64,000 nt of DNA from Lachnospira pectinoschiza. GTDB lineage: Bacteria; Bacillota; Clostridia; Lachnospirales; Lachnospiraceae. The notes under the pieces were generated by a model that did no database searches, was not told the origin of the DNA, and saw nothing but the letters and a program-made list of their open reading frames with translations. Positions 9,311 through 19,012 of this stretch are shown here, in pieces (the stretch's first letter is position 1; every line of letters begins with the position of its first letter). The stretch covers positions 310,001-374,000 of the forward strand of contig NZ_JAJCRR010000004.1 in assembly GCF_020564355.1 (NCBI RefSeq). The letters run 5' to 3'. Both the position numbers and the translations under genes were made by a program.

Positions 9311-10501
9311 TTAAGGTGAGTAAAGTAAATCACGAATCATATGAATATCGTTTTCAAAATGGCAGGTTTTTTTCGCTGCCGCCCTGCCAAAACTTTCGGC
9401 AGTCTGCGGATGCTCTATCAGATATTCCACCGCATTTGCAATGCCTTCCGGTGAAAACGGACAAAGCAGACCGTCTACACCGGAAACAATCTGTTCGCGG
9501 TTGCCGCTGCAGTCGGATGCCGCAATAGCACAGCCAAGCACCTGTGCTTCCTGTATGGCAATGCTCTTGCCTTCAAAACGGGTTGCATGAATATAAAAAT
9601 CTGCCATTTTAAAATACGGATACGGATTGGTCTGCATTCCTAAAAAAATAAAATGGTCTTCTACGTGTAGTGACCGGGCAAGCTGTGTGAGTCTGCCGTA
9701 TTCCGAACCTTCCCCGATAATATACCAGTACACCGGGTACTGCTTTTCTAACAGCAGTTTGAGGGCATAAACCGCACAGTCAAATCCTTTCTGTGGTGTC
9801 AGTCTGCCAACCGTCAGCAGACGGATTCCTTCATGCATGGACTTTTCGGCGGGTGAAAGTGCCTTTTGCCGGATTGCTTCGGTGTCAATCAGGTTGTGAA
9901 AAACCGAAAGCTTCTGCTGACATTCTGGATAGACACCGGCAAACACACCGGCTGTTTCATTGGAAACTGCAAAAATCCTGTCAAAATCCACATAACAGTC
10001 CTTATCCAGTCTGCGTGTATACCCTGCCTGTACATAGTCAACATGGATAAATGCCGCTTTTTTAGCGGCAGATACATGATCGTGTACATAGTAGGCAGAA
10101 CCGCCCTCAATATACGAAACCGCTAAGTCAAAATGCGTGTCAAATCGTTCAGACCCGTCTGATACAATCCGCCACAGCAGCTTTTCAAGCGGTGTGTTTT
10201 TGCGGTTTAAAAACAGATAGGACAGGTTATGAAAAAATGCACCATGGCAGAAATTTTTTATGAGTACTGTCTTAAAAAGAAGAAATTTTCCTTTTTTAGA
10301 TAAGACCGATTCCCAACAGAAATGACGGTTGAGCAGGTGGACATAGGTGGGCAGTTCACGGACGAGTTCTCCCTGTCCGCACAATACATATAAAGAAATA
10401 TCATATTCGTTTTCAGGCAGTTTTTTTAACAGGGTTATCAGCGCGGTTTCCGCACCGGCGCGTCCCAGTGTATTGATTACAAATAAAATTTTTTTCTTCA
10501 T
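9311..10501 (-). CDS. Family 4 glycosyltransferase (GT-B fold)
   Basis: 396 residues. The N-terminus LFVINTLGRAGAETALITLL is the acceptor-domain start typical of GT4 enzymes. The C-terminal nucleotide-sugar domain contains LLTVGRLTPQKGFD, the IIGEGSEYGRL loop, and the E-x7-E-like block FEGKSIAIQEAQVLGCAIAASDCSG. It is part of the minus-strand pel-type operon, starting 13 bp after the DUF2304 gene. Donor and acceptor sugars cannot be inferred. Confidence 0.88.
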   Translation of the reverse strand: MKKKILFVINTLGRAGAETALITLLKKLPENEYDISLYVLCGQGELVRELPTYVHLLNRHFCWESVLSKKGKFLLFKTVLIKNFCHGAFFHNLSYLFLNRKNTPLEKLLWRIVSDGSERFDTHFDLAVSYIEGGSAYYVHDHVSAAKKAAFIHVDYVQAGYTRRLDKDCYVDFDRIFAVSNETAGVFAGVYPECQQKLSVFHNLIDTEAIRQKALSPAEKSMHEGIRLLTVGRLTPQKGFDCAVYALKLLLEKQYPVYWYIIGEGSEYGRLTQLARSLHVEDHFIFLGMQTNPYPYFKMADFYIHATRFEGKSIAIQEAQVLGCAIAASDCSGNREQIVSGVDGLLCPFSPEGIANAVEYLIEHPQTAESFGRAAAKKTCHFENDIHMIRDLLYSP

Positions 10502-10514
10502 ACGTACTCCAATA

Positions 10515-10895
10515 TTAAAGTTCTGTTTTGTTTTTTCCGGTCAGCTGCTGTAATTCTGTAAGAATCCGTTCATTTTCCTGGTTTAAAAGGGAAACCTGCA
10601 TGGCAAGTTCCTGATTTTTGCGGCTTAAAACAGAAACATATTCGGAAATCTTAAACAAAAACAGGACCAGAAAGGCGGATAAAATCATCTGTGCAGGACC
10701 GGAAAAAACAGCGAAAGTCCAGGTACAGAAGCTGAGTGCCGGAATAATGCCTGCAAGAATAAAAAACAGTGCAAACAGACACCACCCCAGTAAAAAGCCT
10801 TCTTTTAATTTTTTTCCGGCATAAGACAGCATTGCACAGACAAACAGCAGGATTCCGAATACAATGAGTATTATGCGAAGTATTATAGGCGGCAT
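10515..10895 (-). CDS. DUF2304-type small membrane protein
   Basis: 126 residues with three hydrophobic segments (about residues 4-22, 33-55 and 62-82) followed by a charged coiled-coil tail (LSRKNQELAMQVSLLNQENERI). This matches the DUF2304 family, which usually accompanies GT2 glycosyltransferases of the DPM1 type; such a gene lies two genes downstream. It may present lipid-linked sugar or anchor the transferase. Start at ATG 10895 in a tight operon. Confidence 0.75.
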   Translation of the reverse strand: MPPIILRIILIVFGILLFVCAMLSYAGKKLKEGFLLGWCLFALFFILAGIIPALSFCTWTFAVFSGPAQMILSAFLVLFLFKISEYVSVLSRKNQELAMQVSLLNQENERILTELQQLTGKNKTEL

Positions 10896-10926
10896 AGTAT
10901 AATTTCTCCTTTCTTAGTGCGGGGTT

Positions 10927-12372
10927 TCATTTTTGCGTATCCGGGTACACCTGTCCGCTTGGGCGGGTGCCGGAAACCTGTTTTATAATCGTACCGTTGC
11001 AGAAAATATGGTTTTTCATATGCTTTTCCAGCCGGCACAGTCTGAAATATGAAAATGTCCATCCGGCAAATGCACCAATTGTCAGTCCGCCGCCATACCA
11101 GACGGGACTGGTATTTAACAGACAGATACTTGCAGCCAGTGTCATCAGACAGAAAATACAGCCGGTATACAAAGCACCGTTTAAGTCGTTAAAATAATAT
11201 AAAAACAAAAAGACCGGATACATTAAAAACAGGATAAAATATCCGGCGGCAAGGCACGGGTATACCTGAATAATCGTGCCGGTATAGCCGAAGCGCTGAA
11301 GCACAATCAGGCTGACTAAAAAAAGCACGGTTGAAATAATAAACTGAATCCGCACCAAAGACATCAGTTCATCTGCAAGCAGACGGAACATACGCATGCC
11401 GGTTTTTTGAATGTCAAGCAGCCGTCCGCCGATAATGGCTTCCGAATACTGTTTGTATCTGGCATTGAATTTCATTTCAACCAAAACAATAAAAATAATG
11501 CTTGCAGAAATGTTCGTAAACATCGCCACGCATGAAGCATAATCATACGTTTCAGCACACACGAAAGAACCGGCAGTCCGGATTTGTAAATCAGATGTCC
11601 AGAATACAAAATTATGCACAAACAGTCCGAGTGTGTAAAAAGTATTGGCAAGAATCAGTTTCCGGTATTTTGCAATGTGTTTCAGTATTTTTTTATATTG
11701 GTGGCTGTATTCCGTAAAATACTGCGTAAGTAGTGCTAATCCAAGGGATGCCGTAATTAAAAAGCCGGCAGTCAGAGCAAGCAGCATGGACATACAGACA
11801 CTGATACCTATATAATATACCAAAAATAATGATAAGAAAAGGCTGATTATACTTCCAACAGCATAAAAAAGTGAAATCTTTATATAGTCCTTGCAGATTG
11901 ATAAATACATCATCGTATAAAAAATAAAGGACAATGCGATAAAACAGCAAAAGGATATAAAAACGTATGCCGGGCGTACTCCGCCAGAGAGCCACTCATG
12001 CAGACAGAACGGAATCCCCATCAGGCAGCAAAAAAGAGTCTGTATCAGCAGTCCGAGGTAATAGCATGGCATAATATCTGCATAAGTTTCTTCAAAAATA
12101 ACATCGGAAATGTATCTTGAAAGAACGGCATTTAACGGCGCGCTTGCCAGCAGTGAAAAAATAAAAATATAAAGCACGGTGTTCTGGAACAGCTGTTTTT
12201 CATAATACGATTCTTGCGTGTAGCCCAAAAGCCGCTGCATGATAATCAGTGTTACAATGACAAGCAGCATCGGCGCAATGGTAATGACAATACTGTATCC
12301 GGCACCCGCAATGTGGCTGCTCATAGATTTTTTATTAAAAAATTTATTTAATCTTAAACCAACCCCTGCCAT
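10927..12372 (-). CDS. pelG: PelG, polysaccharide export flippase
   Basis: 481 residues with about 12 membrane segments. It starts MAGVGLRLNKFF, close to the usual PelG start (MAGIGFEL). PelG belongs to the MOP flippase superfamily and works with PelF, PelD and PelE as the membrane synthase/transport complex for Pel, a galactosamine-rich exopolysaccharide. It directly follows pelF (15-bp gap), which is the standard pelFG order. Confidence 0.92.
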   Translation of the reverse strand: MAGVGLRLNKFFNKKSMSSHIAGAGYSIVITIAPMLLVIVTLIIMQRLLGYTQESYYEKQLFQNTVLYIFIFSLLASAPLNAVLSRYISDVIFEETYADIMPCYYLGLLIQTLFCCLMGIPFCLHEWLSGGVRPAYVFISFCCFIALSFIFYTMMYLSICKDYIKISLFYAVGSIISLFLSLFLVYYIGISVCMSMLLALTAGFLITASLGLALLTQYFTEYSHQYKKILKHIAKYRKLILANTFYTLGLFVHNFVFWTSDLQIRTAGSFVCAETYDYASCVAMFTNISASIIFIVLVEMKFNARYKQYSEAIIGGRLLDIQKTGMRMFRLLADELMSLVRIQFIISTVLFLVSLIVLQRFGYTGTIIQVYPCLAAGYFILFLMYPVFLFLYYFNDLNGALYTGCIFCLMTLAASICLLNTSPVWYGGGLTIGAFAGWTFSYFRLCRLEKHMKNHIFCNGTIIKQVSGTRPSGQVYPDTQK

Positions 12373-12387
12373 AAATGGCTCCTTTCT

Positions 12388-13812
12388 TTAAGACGTTTTT
12401 TTCTTTGTTAATTCCCTGTAAATGTCGGCATAGGTGCTGCGCATCTGTTTGATGGTGTATTTATTCATCAGGCGGCGGTAGCCGTTTTCACCGTATTCGT
12501 GCCGCATTTTTTCATTGGCGGCGAGTGTCAGCATCGCATTTGCAATTTCCTCGATATTCATAATATGCGTTAAAATGCCTGCTTCACCGAAGTCATCGGA
12601 TTCGCCGAGTAACAGCCCCTTACAGTTACCGACATCGGTTGCAATCACCGGGCGGTGAGCCGCAAAGCTTTCAAGAATCGTAAGCGGCTGGCCTTCGCTG
12701 ACACTGGTAAGAATCGTAAAGTCCATTTTTCCGATGTAGTCTTTGACCTGTACCCTGCCGGTAAATACAATATCTTCAATCTGCATATCCCCGACAAGAC
12801 GGAAACACTCTGAAGCATAAGTTTCGTCTTCATCAGCAGGTCCCATAATCCAGAGCTTTAACCGCGGGTTTTTCTGTTTTGCATAGGCAAATGCCATAAT
12901 CAGTGTTTTGACATCTTTAATCGGTGTGACTCGTAAAATTGCTCCAATATGAATCATTGGGTCTGCCGGGTCTTTTTGTGGAATATTCCGGTAAAGTGCG
13001 GGACGTATGCCGTTGGGTGTCACAATCGTTTTTTCTTCGGGACAGCCCAGTTCAATCTGTAAGGTGCGGGCATGTTCAAATAAAGAAGTGACTTTATCCG
13101 CAGTCTGGTAAGCAAACAGCGACATTTTGGCAAACTGTTCAATCCACAGATTTTTATACAGCCCCCGTATCCACGAAGCTTTGATGATTTCTTCTTCACG
13201 TTCTCTGGTATAAATGCCGTGTTCCGAAATTAACAAGGCACTTTCCGGGTGCAGCAGTTTTGCCATACTGCCAAGCACGCCGGAATAGCCGGTTGCGACA
13301 CAGTGGTATAAATCTGCTTTTGGCAGATCGGACTGCATGGCAAGAAAAAGCGGCAGGTACATGGAGCGCATTGTCCATAAAAAGTCGGAAAAGACAATTT
13401 CACTGTGTTTTTCTTCGTAACATTCAATAACGGCATCTAAAAAATCCGGTCCCATCAGCAGGGCATTTAAAGAAAACTTCCGGCTTTGCAGCAGTGTTGT
13501 CAGTGTTACCCAGTCAGTATCTTTGCCAAGCAGCAGGCTTTTTAAGGCGGCAGCTTCTTTTGCAGACAGATGGCAGTGCTTCCGTGACTTTCCCTTACCG
13601 GTCCACTCACAGTCATTTAAGTAAACTTCGTGTACTTCGGTGACATTTTCCGGCAGGGTATACTGGAATTTTTTGCTGATGCTTCTGTCGGAAATAATTG
13701 CAAGGACACTAAAACTGACGCGGGGAAAAGAGCAGATCAGATTGTTAATCCAGCCGGAAACCCCGCCGACAACGTAAGGGTAACATCCTTCAGCAATAAT
13801 ACATATTTTCAT
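12388..13812 (-). CDS. pelF: PelF, cytosolic UDP-sugar glycosyltransferase of Pel synthesis
   Basis: 474 residues. The N-terminus EGCYPYVVGGVSGWINNLI is the distinctive PelF start. The C-terminal GT4 domain has VTPIKDVKTLI, LWIMGPADEDETYASEC, VFTGRVQVKDYIGKMD and the E-x7-E-like block TSVSEGQPLTILESFAAHRPVIATDVG. PelF polymerises UDP-activated N-acetylhexosamine on the cytosolic face. It is flanked by a PelA-like gene and pelG with short gaps. Confidence 0.93.
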   Translation of the reverse strand: MKICIIAEGCYPYVVGGVSGWINNLICSFPRVSFSVLAIISDRSISKKFQYTLPENVTEVHEVYLNDCEWTGKGKSRKHCHLSAKEAAALKSLLLGKDTDWVTLTTLLQSRKFSLNALLMGPDFLDAVIECYEEKHSEIVFSDFLWTMRSMYLPLFLAMQSDLPKADLYHCVATGYSGVLGSMAKLLHPESALLISEHGIYTREREEEIIKASWIRGLYKNLWIEQFAKMSLFAYQTADKVTSLFEHARTLQIELGCPEEKTIVTPNGIRPALYRNIPQKDPADPMIHIGAILRVTPIKDVKTLIMAFAYAKQKNPRLKLWIMGPADEDETYASECFRLVGDMQIEDIVFTGRVQVKDYIGKMDFTILTSVSEGQPLTILESFAAHRPVIATDVGNCKGLLLGESDDFGEAGILTHIMNIEEIANAMLTLAANEKMRHEYGENGYRRLMNKYTIKQMRSTYADIYRELTKKKTS

Positions 13813-13827
13813 AAACTGCTCCTTTCC

Positions 13828-15654
13828 TTATTTTTTAAGCGATATGGTTACGGTATCACGCTCCGGAGTGATAAGATAAGCACCATCCTCAATCTTTTCA
13901 GCAGCGGCACCGTCTATGTCTTTAATTTCTTCATTGTGCAGGCGCAACATAAAGAAAGTGTCTTCACTGCGGTTTTTGATTTGCAGCGTAATGGTATTAC
14001 CGGTGCGCATACTGCTGTAATCCACGGCTAAAAAGGCGCGGATACGGCTGGCTGCCTGAGTGACCGTACAGCTTTGATAAACCGATTTAGGCGGTAGATA
14101 GGCTGCCAGTGCTGTCGCCGTTTTCTGGTAAAATTTATCCCACAGCACATTTTCATCATCCTCCTTCGGATTACAGATTTCCGTACAGTCAACACCGATA
14201 CTTGAATAAGCAAGTGCCGTATTTAAGCTTTTTTGTATAAAATCATTTTTATAACTGTAGGCAGTGCCGTCTGACAAGAGTTTCATTTGTAAAACATCAT
14301 TTCCCACATACGCAAATAAACAATTCCCGTCATTGCTGCTTTTTTCGGTAACAATAGTCTGCAGTGTATTTGTCAGTTCCGGTGAGCCGTTTAAAACTTC
14401 GGAAATCTCACTTTCCTTTGCATAAAGAGAAAGAAAGCGGTAGTGCTGTAAAAAAGTGCGGTAAACAGAAGTATCTTTTTGCAGCTTTTCGCGGATGGAG
14501 GTATCCGTATCTCTTGTGGAAGACAGCCCGGCTTCAAACTGTTTTTCATGTAACAGGCGGAAAAAATACTCCAGTTCCTGCGATACCGGCTCGTGTTCAT
14601 CCTGATAATGAAACTGCGGTGTAAACAAAAAGGTAAAGCGGCTGTTTAAATACTCTGACAGTGTGGAAATATCCGGCCAGATGACATTTTCAAGTACCGA
14701 AGCAGTGTTGCGGCTGTAACCGGCATCCATGGCATCTTCCTGTTCAAAAGCAAGAACAGGATAATTGATAATGGAAACGGTCTGTGCATTGACAACCGGT
14801 GTAACGGCATAGTCCTTTAATTCATAAAGAATGGCATTTAAAATGCCAAATCCCCCGGTATCCGACAGGTAATCTCCGTTGACACAGAAAATGTAAGCGT
14901 TTTCAAGACTTTTCCGCCAGAATACGGCAGGACGGTCTTCTGTTTTAATCGTGCCGTATACGGAACTGTCCAGTTCTGCCGCCATATAAGTCTTGGTGGC
15001 ATTTCCCGGAATATACCACGGCATATCCAGAGAAAAGTCCTGATATTTTTCTTCGTCTTCATTGTTTGCAATATACCAGGATTCACCGCCCAGTAAAAAA
15101 CCGCTGTAGAGCTTATAACCGGATACGGTAAGCGATGGGGACACTGCATTTGCAATGCCTAAAAAATCCATCAGGACACTGTTGTTTTCAATCGTATTAA
15201 AATCCGGCAGGCTGCACCATATAATGGATATGCCGTAACTGGTCAGCGTTGTAAGAAGAGAAAGATCGCTGTTACAGTCTACAAAGGCGGCATCAAGCAA
15301 AACCGCATCGGGCAGCTTTTCGCGGTAGGTGCGGTAATCCGAAATCTGCCGGTACGTCAAAAGATTACGCTTGGTATAGGTACACCATTGACGGATTGTT
15401 GTACCGGATGCAGAATCCGTATCGCCGATAAAGACGATAAAAGCATGCGAATCCGACAGTACGGCGGCAGAATCTGTCTGAACCGTAAATTGTGTACCGG
15501 CATCAAAAGGAGCCGTTTCATTTGCGTAGATATTTTCATCGTAACGGTTATATTTCTGTCGTACAAGACTTGATCCCTGAAACAGAAACAGTACGAGCAG
15601 CATAATACAGCTGATGGTAAAATAAATTCTCTTTGTCAACATCTGGTGATTCAT
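13828..15654 (-). CDS. DUF2194-type membrane-anchored protein (PelA-like position)
   Basis: About 608 residues. An N-terminal signal anchor (residues 8-28) is followed by a long extracellular region with an amidotransferase-like N-terminal part (AFIVFIGDTDSASG, YGISIIWCSLPDF), a central block around FEQEDAMDAGYSRN and FLFTPQFHYQDE, and a C-terminal beta domain. It resembles DUF2194 proteins that take the place of PelA, the deacetylase/hydrolase, in Gram-positive Pel loci. I see no clear NodB-type metal triad, so catalytic activity is uncertain. ATG 15654 is chosen because TAGGAG precedes it; an in-frame ATG at 15675 is less well placed. Confidence 0.72.
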   Translation of the reverse strand: MNHQMLTKRIYFTISCIMLLVLFLFQGSSLVRQKYNRYDENIYANETAPFDAGTQFTVQTDSAAVLSDSHAFIVFIGDTDSASGTTIRQWCTYTKRNLLTYRQISDYRTYREKLPDAVLLDAAFVDCNSDLSLLTTLTSYGISIIWCSLPDFNTIENNSVLMDFLGIANAVSPSLTVSGYKLYSGFLLGGESWYIANNEDEEKYQDFSLDMPWYIPGNATKTYMAAELDSSVYGTIKTEDRPAVFWRKSLENAYIFCVNGDYLSDTGGFGILNAILYELKDYAVTPVVNAQTVSIINYPVLAFEQEDAMDAGYSRNTASVLENVIWPDISTLSEYLNSRFTFLFTPQFHYQDEHEPVSQELEYFFRLLHEKQFEAGLSSTRDTDTSIREKLQKDTSVYRTFLQHYRFLSLYAKESEISEVLNGSPELTNTLQTIVTEKSSNDGNCLFAYVGNDVLQMKLLSDGTAYSYKNDFIQKSLNTALAYSSIGVDCTEICNPKEDDENVLWDKFYQKTATALAAYLPPKSVYQSCTVTQAASRIRAFLAVDYSSMRTGNTITLQIKNRSEDTFFMLRLHNEEIKDIDGAAAEKIEDGAYLITPERDTVTISLKK

Positions 15655-15696
15655 AATACTCCTATTCCTGAACAATTTGCTGCGAAGCGGTGATTT

Positions 15697-18012
15697 TTAC
15701 TGGTTATAGTTATAGTCAATCGAAAGACTAAACGGGCTGGATTCATTCTGAATCAGCCGGTAACAGATAAACTCGTCATCTTCGTAATAGATGGTCATAT
15801 CCTGTGGGAACAGCTTTCTAAACTGCTCTGCCCAGTAATACATTTTGGACATGACAATCCAGCGGTTTTCCCCTTTATAAGGATTGATACCGGCACTGGA
15901 AGGAAGTGTCTTTGCAGCGCCTGTGCGGGATATGGACTGACCGCTGTCCGCATAGGAAACGGTATAATCCAGAGGGATTTTTTCTATATAAAAGTAGACA
16001 TATTTCGTCGGAATAATAATCCGCTGTCCCTGCGCGGCATATTTTAAGTAACGTAAAAATGTAATCGTTTCGTAATGCTGTCCGCGTCCTGCAAGCATCT
16101 GAAGTTCGTCATTGGCGGATACAACGGTAAATGTCGTATTTCTGCGCTCGGATAAAATCTGTCCGAGGCAGGTGATGGCGCCGTTGGTTTCAAGAACACT
16201 GACACGCGGTGCGAGGATATGGCTGCGGATTGGAAATACCATACATGCCGCGGCACAGATGATTCCCGAAAGAATCAGGGAAATACCGTTTGCAGCACGC
16301 GGCTTTTTACAACTATAAAGCACAATGCCCGCCGGTAAATCAAGAACAAGTGCATACAAAACCGTAAGCATATACGTGAGGTAAATTCTTGAACGGTTCT
16401 GATCCATAAGCTGCGGTAGACCGATATTTTTTGCATTAAACAAAATCAGCAGAAACAGCAGAAAAATACCGGTGCTGATTTGAATAAAGCCATAATCGGG
16501 CTGCTTTGCGATACACATACCGATACCTGCAAGGACTATGAGGGCACATAAGGATAAAATGACCGCAGCAAATAATGCGCCGTCCTGTGCAAAAATATCT
16601 TCCTGAATATCATTTGATAAGGTCTGGTAAAAATGCTGCAAAAAATGTGTCGTTTTTTCCAACGTGGAAACAGACGGAGTCAGCACCGGTTCAGTGTCAA
16701 TATCCTGTGCCAGATTTTCCGGTTCAGGTGTTACCTCTTCTTTTGTAGTGTCCGGCAGGGCAATCTGTGATGAACCGGAAGATGATGTATTTGCTTTATT
16801 TTCGTTGCTGTCCTGATTCTGGTTTGTTCCGGAGGAAGACCTGCCGGTCAGAATATTGATGCCCCAGCCGATAGAACCCTGCATCGGTTTTCCGCAGAGT
16901 GCCGCGGTAAACATCGGAAGAACCCCGATAACAACGGCTAAAAGGACAGCCCCCATCAGCCGGAGAAAATAGCGCGGCCGGAAAAAACGCATGCAAAAGC
17001 CTATTACGATGGCGGCACAGAACAGTCCGGCAATCATTGTGTCGTAAAAATGGACGGCAATCGTCATGCTGAAACACGCACATGCTGCCGCTAAATCGGT
17101 ACAGATAATCCATTTTCCGGCATTTTCTTTCATATCCTTAAAAAATGCGAATAAAAAGTAAATACACGGCAGGATAAACAGCATGCCGTATTCCTGCGGC
17201 AGTGCGCTGATAAAACGGATCGTACAGTTGCCGTGGTATAATGATGGAACCAGATATAAAAACAGTCCACCATAGGCGGCAAAGGAAGAACGGCATATGC
17301 AGCGGATAAAGGTAAACAAAACCAGATGCAGATAAAAGGTCTGCACCACGGAAAACAGCCGCAGAATTACATAAGTATCTATATGAAAAACCGTATGGAT
17401 ATAATAAATGATGCAGTGAAATCCAAACGGGTAAACACCGGCGGCAAAAATATTGTTTTTAGACATTTCATTTATCCAGTAATTGTGTACCGGCAGGTCG
17501 GAAACCGTATAACCGTACTGGATAATTTCATTGCTTCCATATATATAAAGAAGCCACACGGATAAAAGGGTAAATAATACATATTCTGTTTTATGCCGTC
17601 CGATGATACGAAAAATATTTTTACAGGCATTGCACAAAATGTCTTTTATCCGTGTAAAAACAATGGCAAAGAAAGTTTTTATGCCCATCGTTTTAGAGGA
17701 AATTTTTCCAAGGAGTGCAAGCTGCCGGATTCCCCATGCCTTAAATGCTTTCCGGTACTGAATAATAATGACGGCAAAGACAGGCATAACTGTAAATATA
17801 AGCAGTGTATATATAGAAGAAATATGCAGAAGCTGCAATATAAAAACGAGGTTCATAATGTAAAAATTACTGACAGTAATATCTAACATCAGCCGTTCAC
17901 CGGTTCTTCTGCCTTTATATTTTTGATGAAAAACCAGTTCCGGCAGTACAACCGTAAGGACTGTATAAATTATAAAAAGGCATACTGCCTGTAAAATCGT
18001 ATGTACGGTCAT
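15697..18012 (-). CDS. Large polytopic membrane protein, GT-C-like
   Basis: About 771 residues with 12 or more membrane segments. After four to five helices, the first large outside loop carries an acidic motif (SDLPVHNYWINEM, about residues 165-180), a pattern typical of GT-C glycosyltransferases that use polyprenyl-phosphate sugars. A low-complexity Ser/Asn/Gln/Glu linker lies near residues 385-430, and an extracellular C-terminal domain contains KYVYFYIEKIPLDY. It lies between pelE and the PelA-like gene, a place where no standard pel gene is expected, so it may decorate the polymer. ATG 18012 with GAGG upstream is preferred to TTG 18033. Confidence 0.65.
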   Translation of the reverse strand: MTVHTILQAVCLFIIYTVLTVVLPELVFHQKYKGRRTGERLMLDITVSNFYIMNLVFILQLLHISSIYTLLIFTVMPVFAVIIIQYRKAFKAWGIRQLALLGKISSKTMGIKTFFAIVFTRIKDILCNACKNIFRIIGRHKTEYVLFTLLSVWLLYIYGSNEIIQYGYTVSDLPVHNYWINEMSKNNIFAAGVYPFGFHCIIYYIHTVFHIDTYVILRLFSVVQTFYLHLVLFTFIRCICRSSFAAYGGLFLYLVPSLYHGNCTIRFISALPQEYGMLFILPCIYFLFAFFKDMKENAGKWIICTDLAAACACFSMTIAVHFYDTMIAGLFCAAIVIGFCMRFFRPRYFLRLMGAVLLAVVIGVLPMFTAALCGKPMQGSIGWGINILTGRSSSGTNQNQDSNENKANTSSSGSSQIALPDTTKEEVTPEPENLAQDIDTEPVLTPSVSTLEKTTHFLQHFYQTLSNDIQEDIFAQDGALFAAVILSLCALIVLAGIGMCIAKQPDYGFIQISTGIFLLFLLILFNAKNIGLPQLMDQNRSRIYLTYMLTVLYALVLDLPAGIVLYSCKKPRAANGISLILSGIICAAACMVFPIRSHILAPRVSVLETNGAITCLGQILSERRNTTFTVVSANDELQMLAGRGQHYETITFLRYLKYAAQGQRIIIPTKYVYFYIEKIPLDYTVSYADSGQSISRTGAAKTLPSSAGINPYKGENRWIVMSKMYYWAEQFRKLFPQDMTIYYEDDEFICYRLIQNESSPFSLSIDYNYNQ

Positions 18013-18059
18013 AATGTTTATCCTCGTTTCCAATGAAATAATGTAAGTGTCAAAAGGTT

Positions 18060-18983
18060 TTAAATGCGGTTAAATATACGGAACAGTTCCAAAGTATCGT
18101 TATCAATCGGAATATCCGACTGGCGCAGGGCTTCCAATACATCAAAGAACCGTTTGCGGTCTTTGGTGGTATAGTAAAGTTGAAGCAGACACTTATAAGG
18201 AATTAAAGTTCCGGCAAGTTCATGTCTTGCAGTTTCACACCAGTGTGCGGCTGCGTCATACTCTTTTACGGCAAGCAGCTGCTGGACAAGCCATTCGTAA
18301 TAGACGGGACGGGCTGCGGTTCCATCTTTCTGACAGAGTGTATGCATGGCATCTTCCAGAATGTGAACATAAGTGGCATATTCTGAAAATGGAAAGACGT
18401 TCTGTTTTAAAATCGGAACCATCTGCTCAATGAGTTCTGCCGCAGTTTTTCCAGCATCTTTTTCATCTGCCAGCATTTCTTTGTGTTTTTGGGAAACACT
18501 GTTTCTGAAAGCACCCAGTTCGTCACGCAGGGCACTGGCAGCATAATGGGATACTTCGGAATCTGCACTGTTTAATGCAAGTGATATTGAACCGAGGGAA
18601 TCCCTGTAATCGTTTCGCAAAACGTTCATCATGAGCTGGCGCTGGTTTTTATAATCGCTGACCGCAATGGTCTCTTCAATCGGTGCAATGTTACGTTCAC
18701 GCTCTAAGTCGCTGCGTTCAACCTGCCTGATTTTTTCCTTATTAAAAATAACATCGGACAAATCAACTTTTTTGTGAAACAGCAGTTTATGAAAAAGCAT
18801 GCTGCATACAAAATACAAAATACCAATTACCGGACAGAAAAGCATCAGGAAAAAACGGATAAAAACAAGCATTTTTCCTTTTTTAGTCCGCCGGGCTGTC
18901 AGCATTCCCCAAATCAGATATGCGGCGGCAGCGGCTGTATTAAAAAGCAGCACCGCACATAGTAATAAATTGGTAGTAGACAT
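18060..18983 (-). CDS. pelE: PelE-like membrane protein with helical-repeat domain
   Basis: 307 residues. Two N-terminal membrane helices (about residues 5-25 and 38-66) are followed by a soluble helical part. The segment SDVIFNKEKIRQVERSDL and then EETIAVSDYKNQRQLMMNVL is typical of Gram-positive PelE, followed by a region where every deletion-tolerant helix pair looks TPR-like (EYDAAAHWCETARHEL). PelE is an inner-membrane partner of PelD. It follows pelD with a 29-bp gap and a TGGAG site, in the conserved pelD-pelE order. Confidence 0.8.
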   Translation of the reverse strand: MSTTNLLLCAVLLFNTAAAAAYLIWGMLTARRTKKGKMLVFIRFFLMLFCPVIGILYFVCSMLFHKLLFHKKVDLSDVIFNKEKIRQVERSDLERERNIAPIEETIAVSDYKNQRQLMMNVLRNDYRDSLGSISLALNSADSEVSHYAASALRDELGAFRNSVSQKHKEMLADEKDAGKTAAELIEQMVPILKQNVFPFSEYATYVHILEDAMHTLCQKDGTAARPVYYEWLVQQLLAVKEYDAAAHWCETARHELAGTLIPYKCLLQLYYTTKDRKRFFDVLEALRQSDIPIDNDTLELFRIFNRI

Positions 18984-19012
18984 AGTTGCTCCATTCTGCC
19001 GGATGGCAAATC

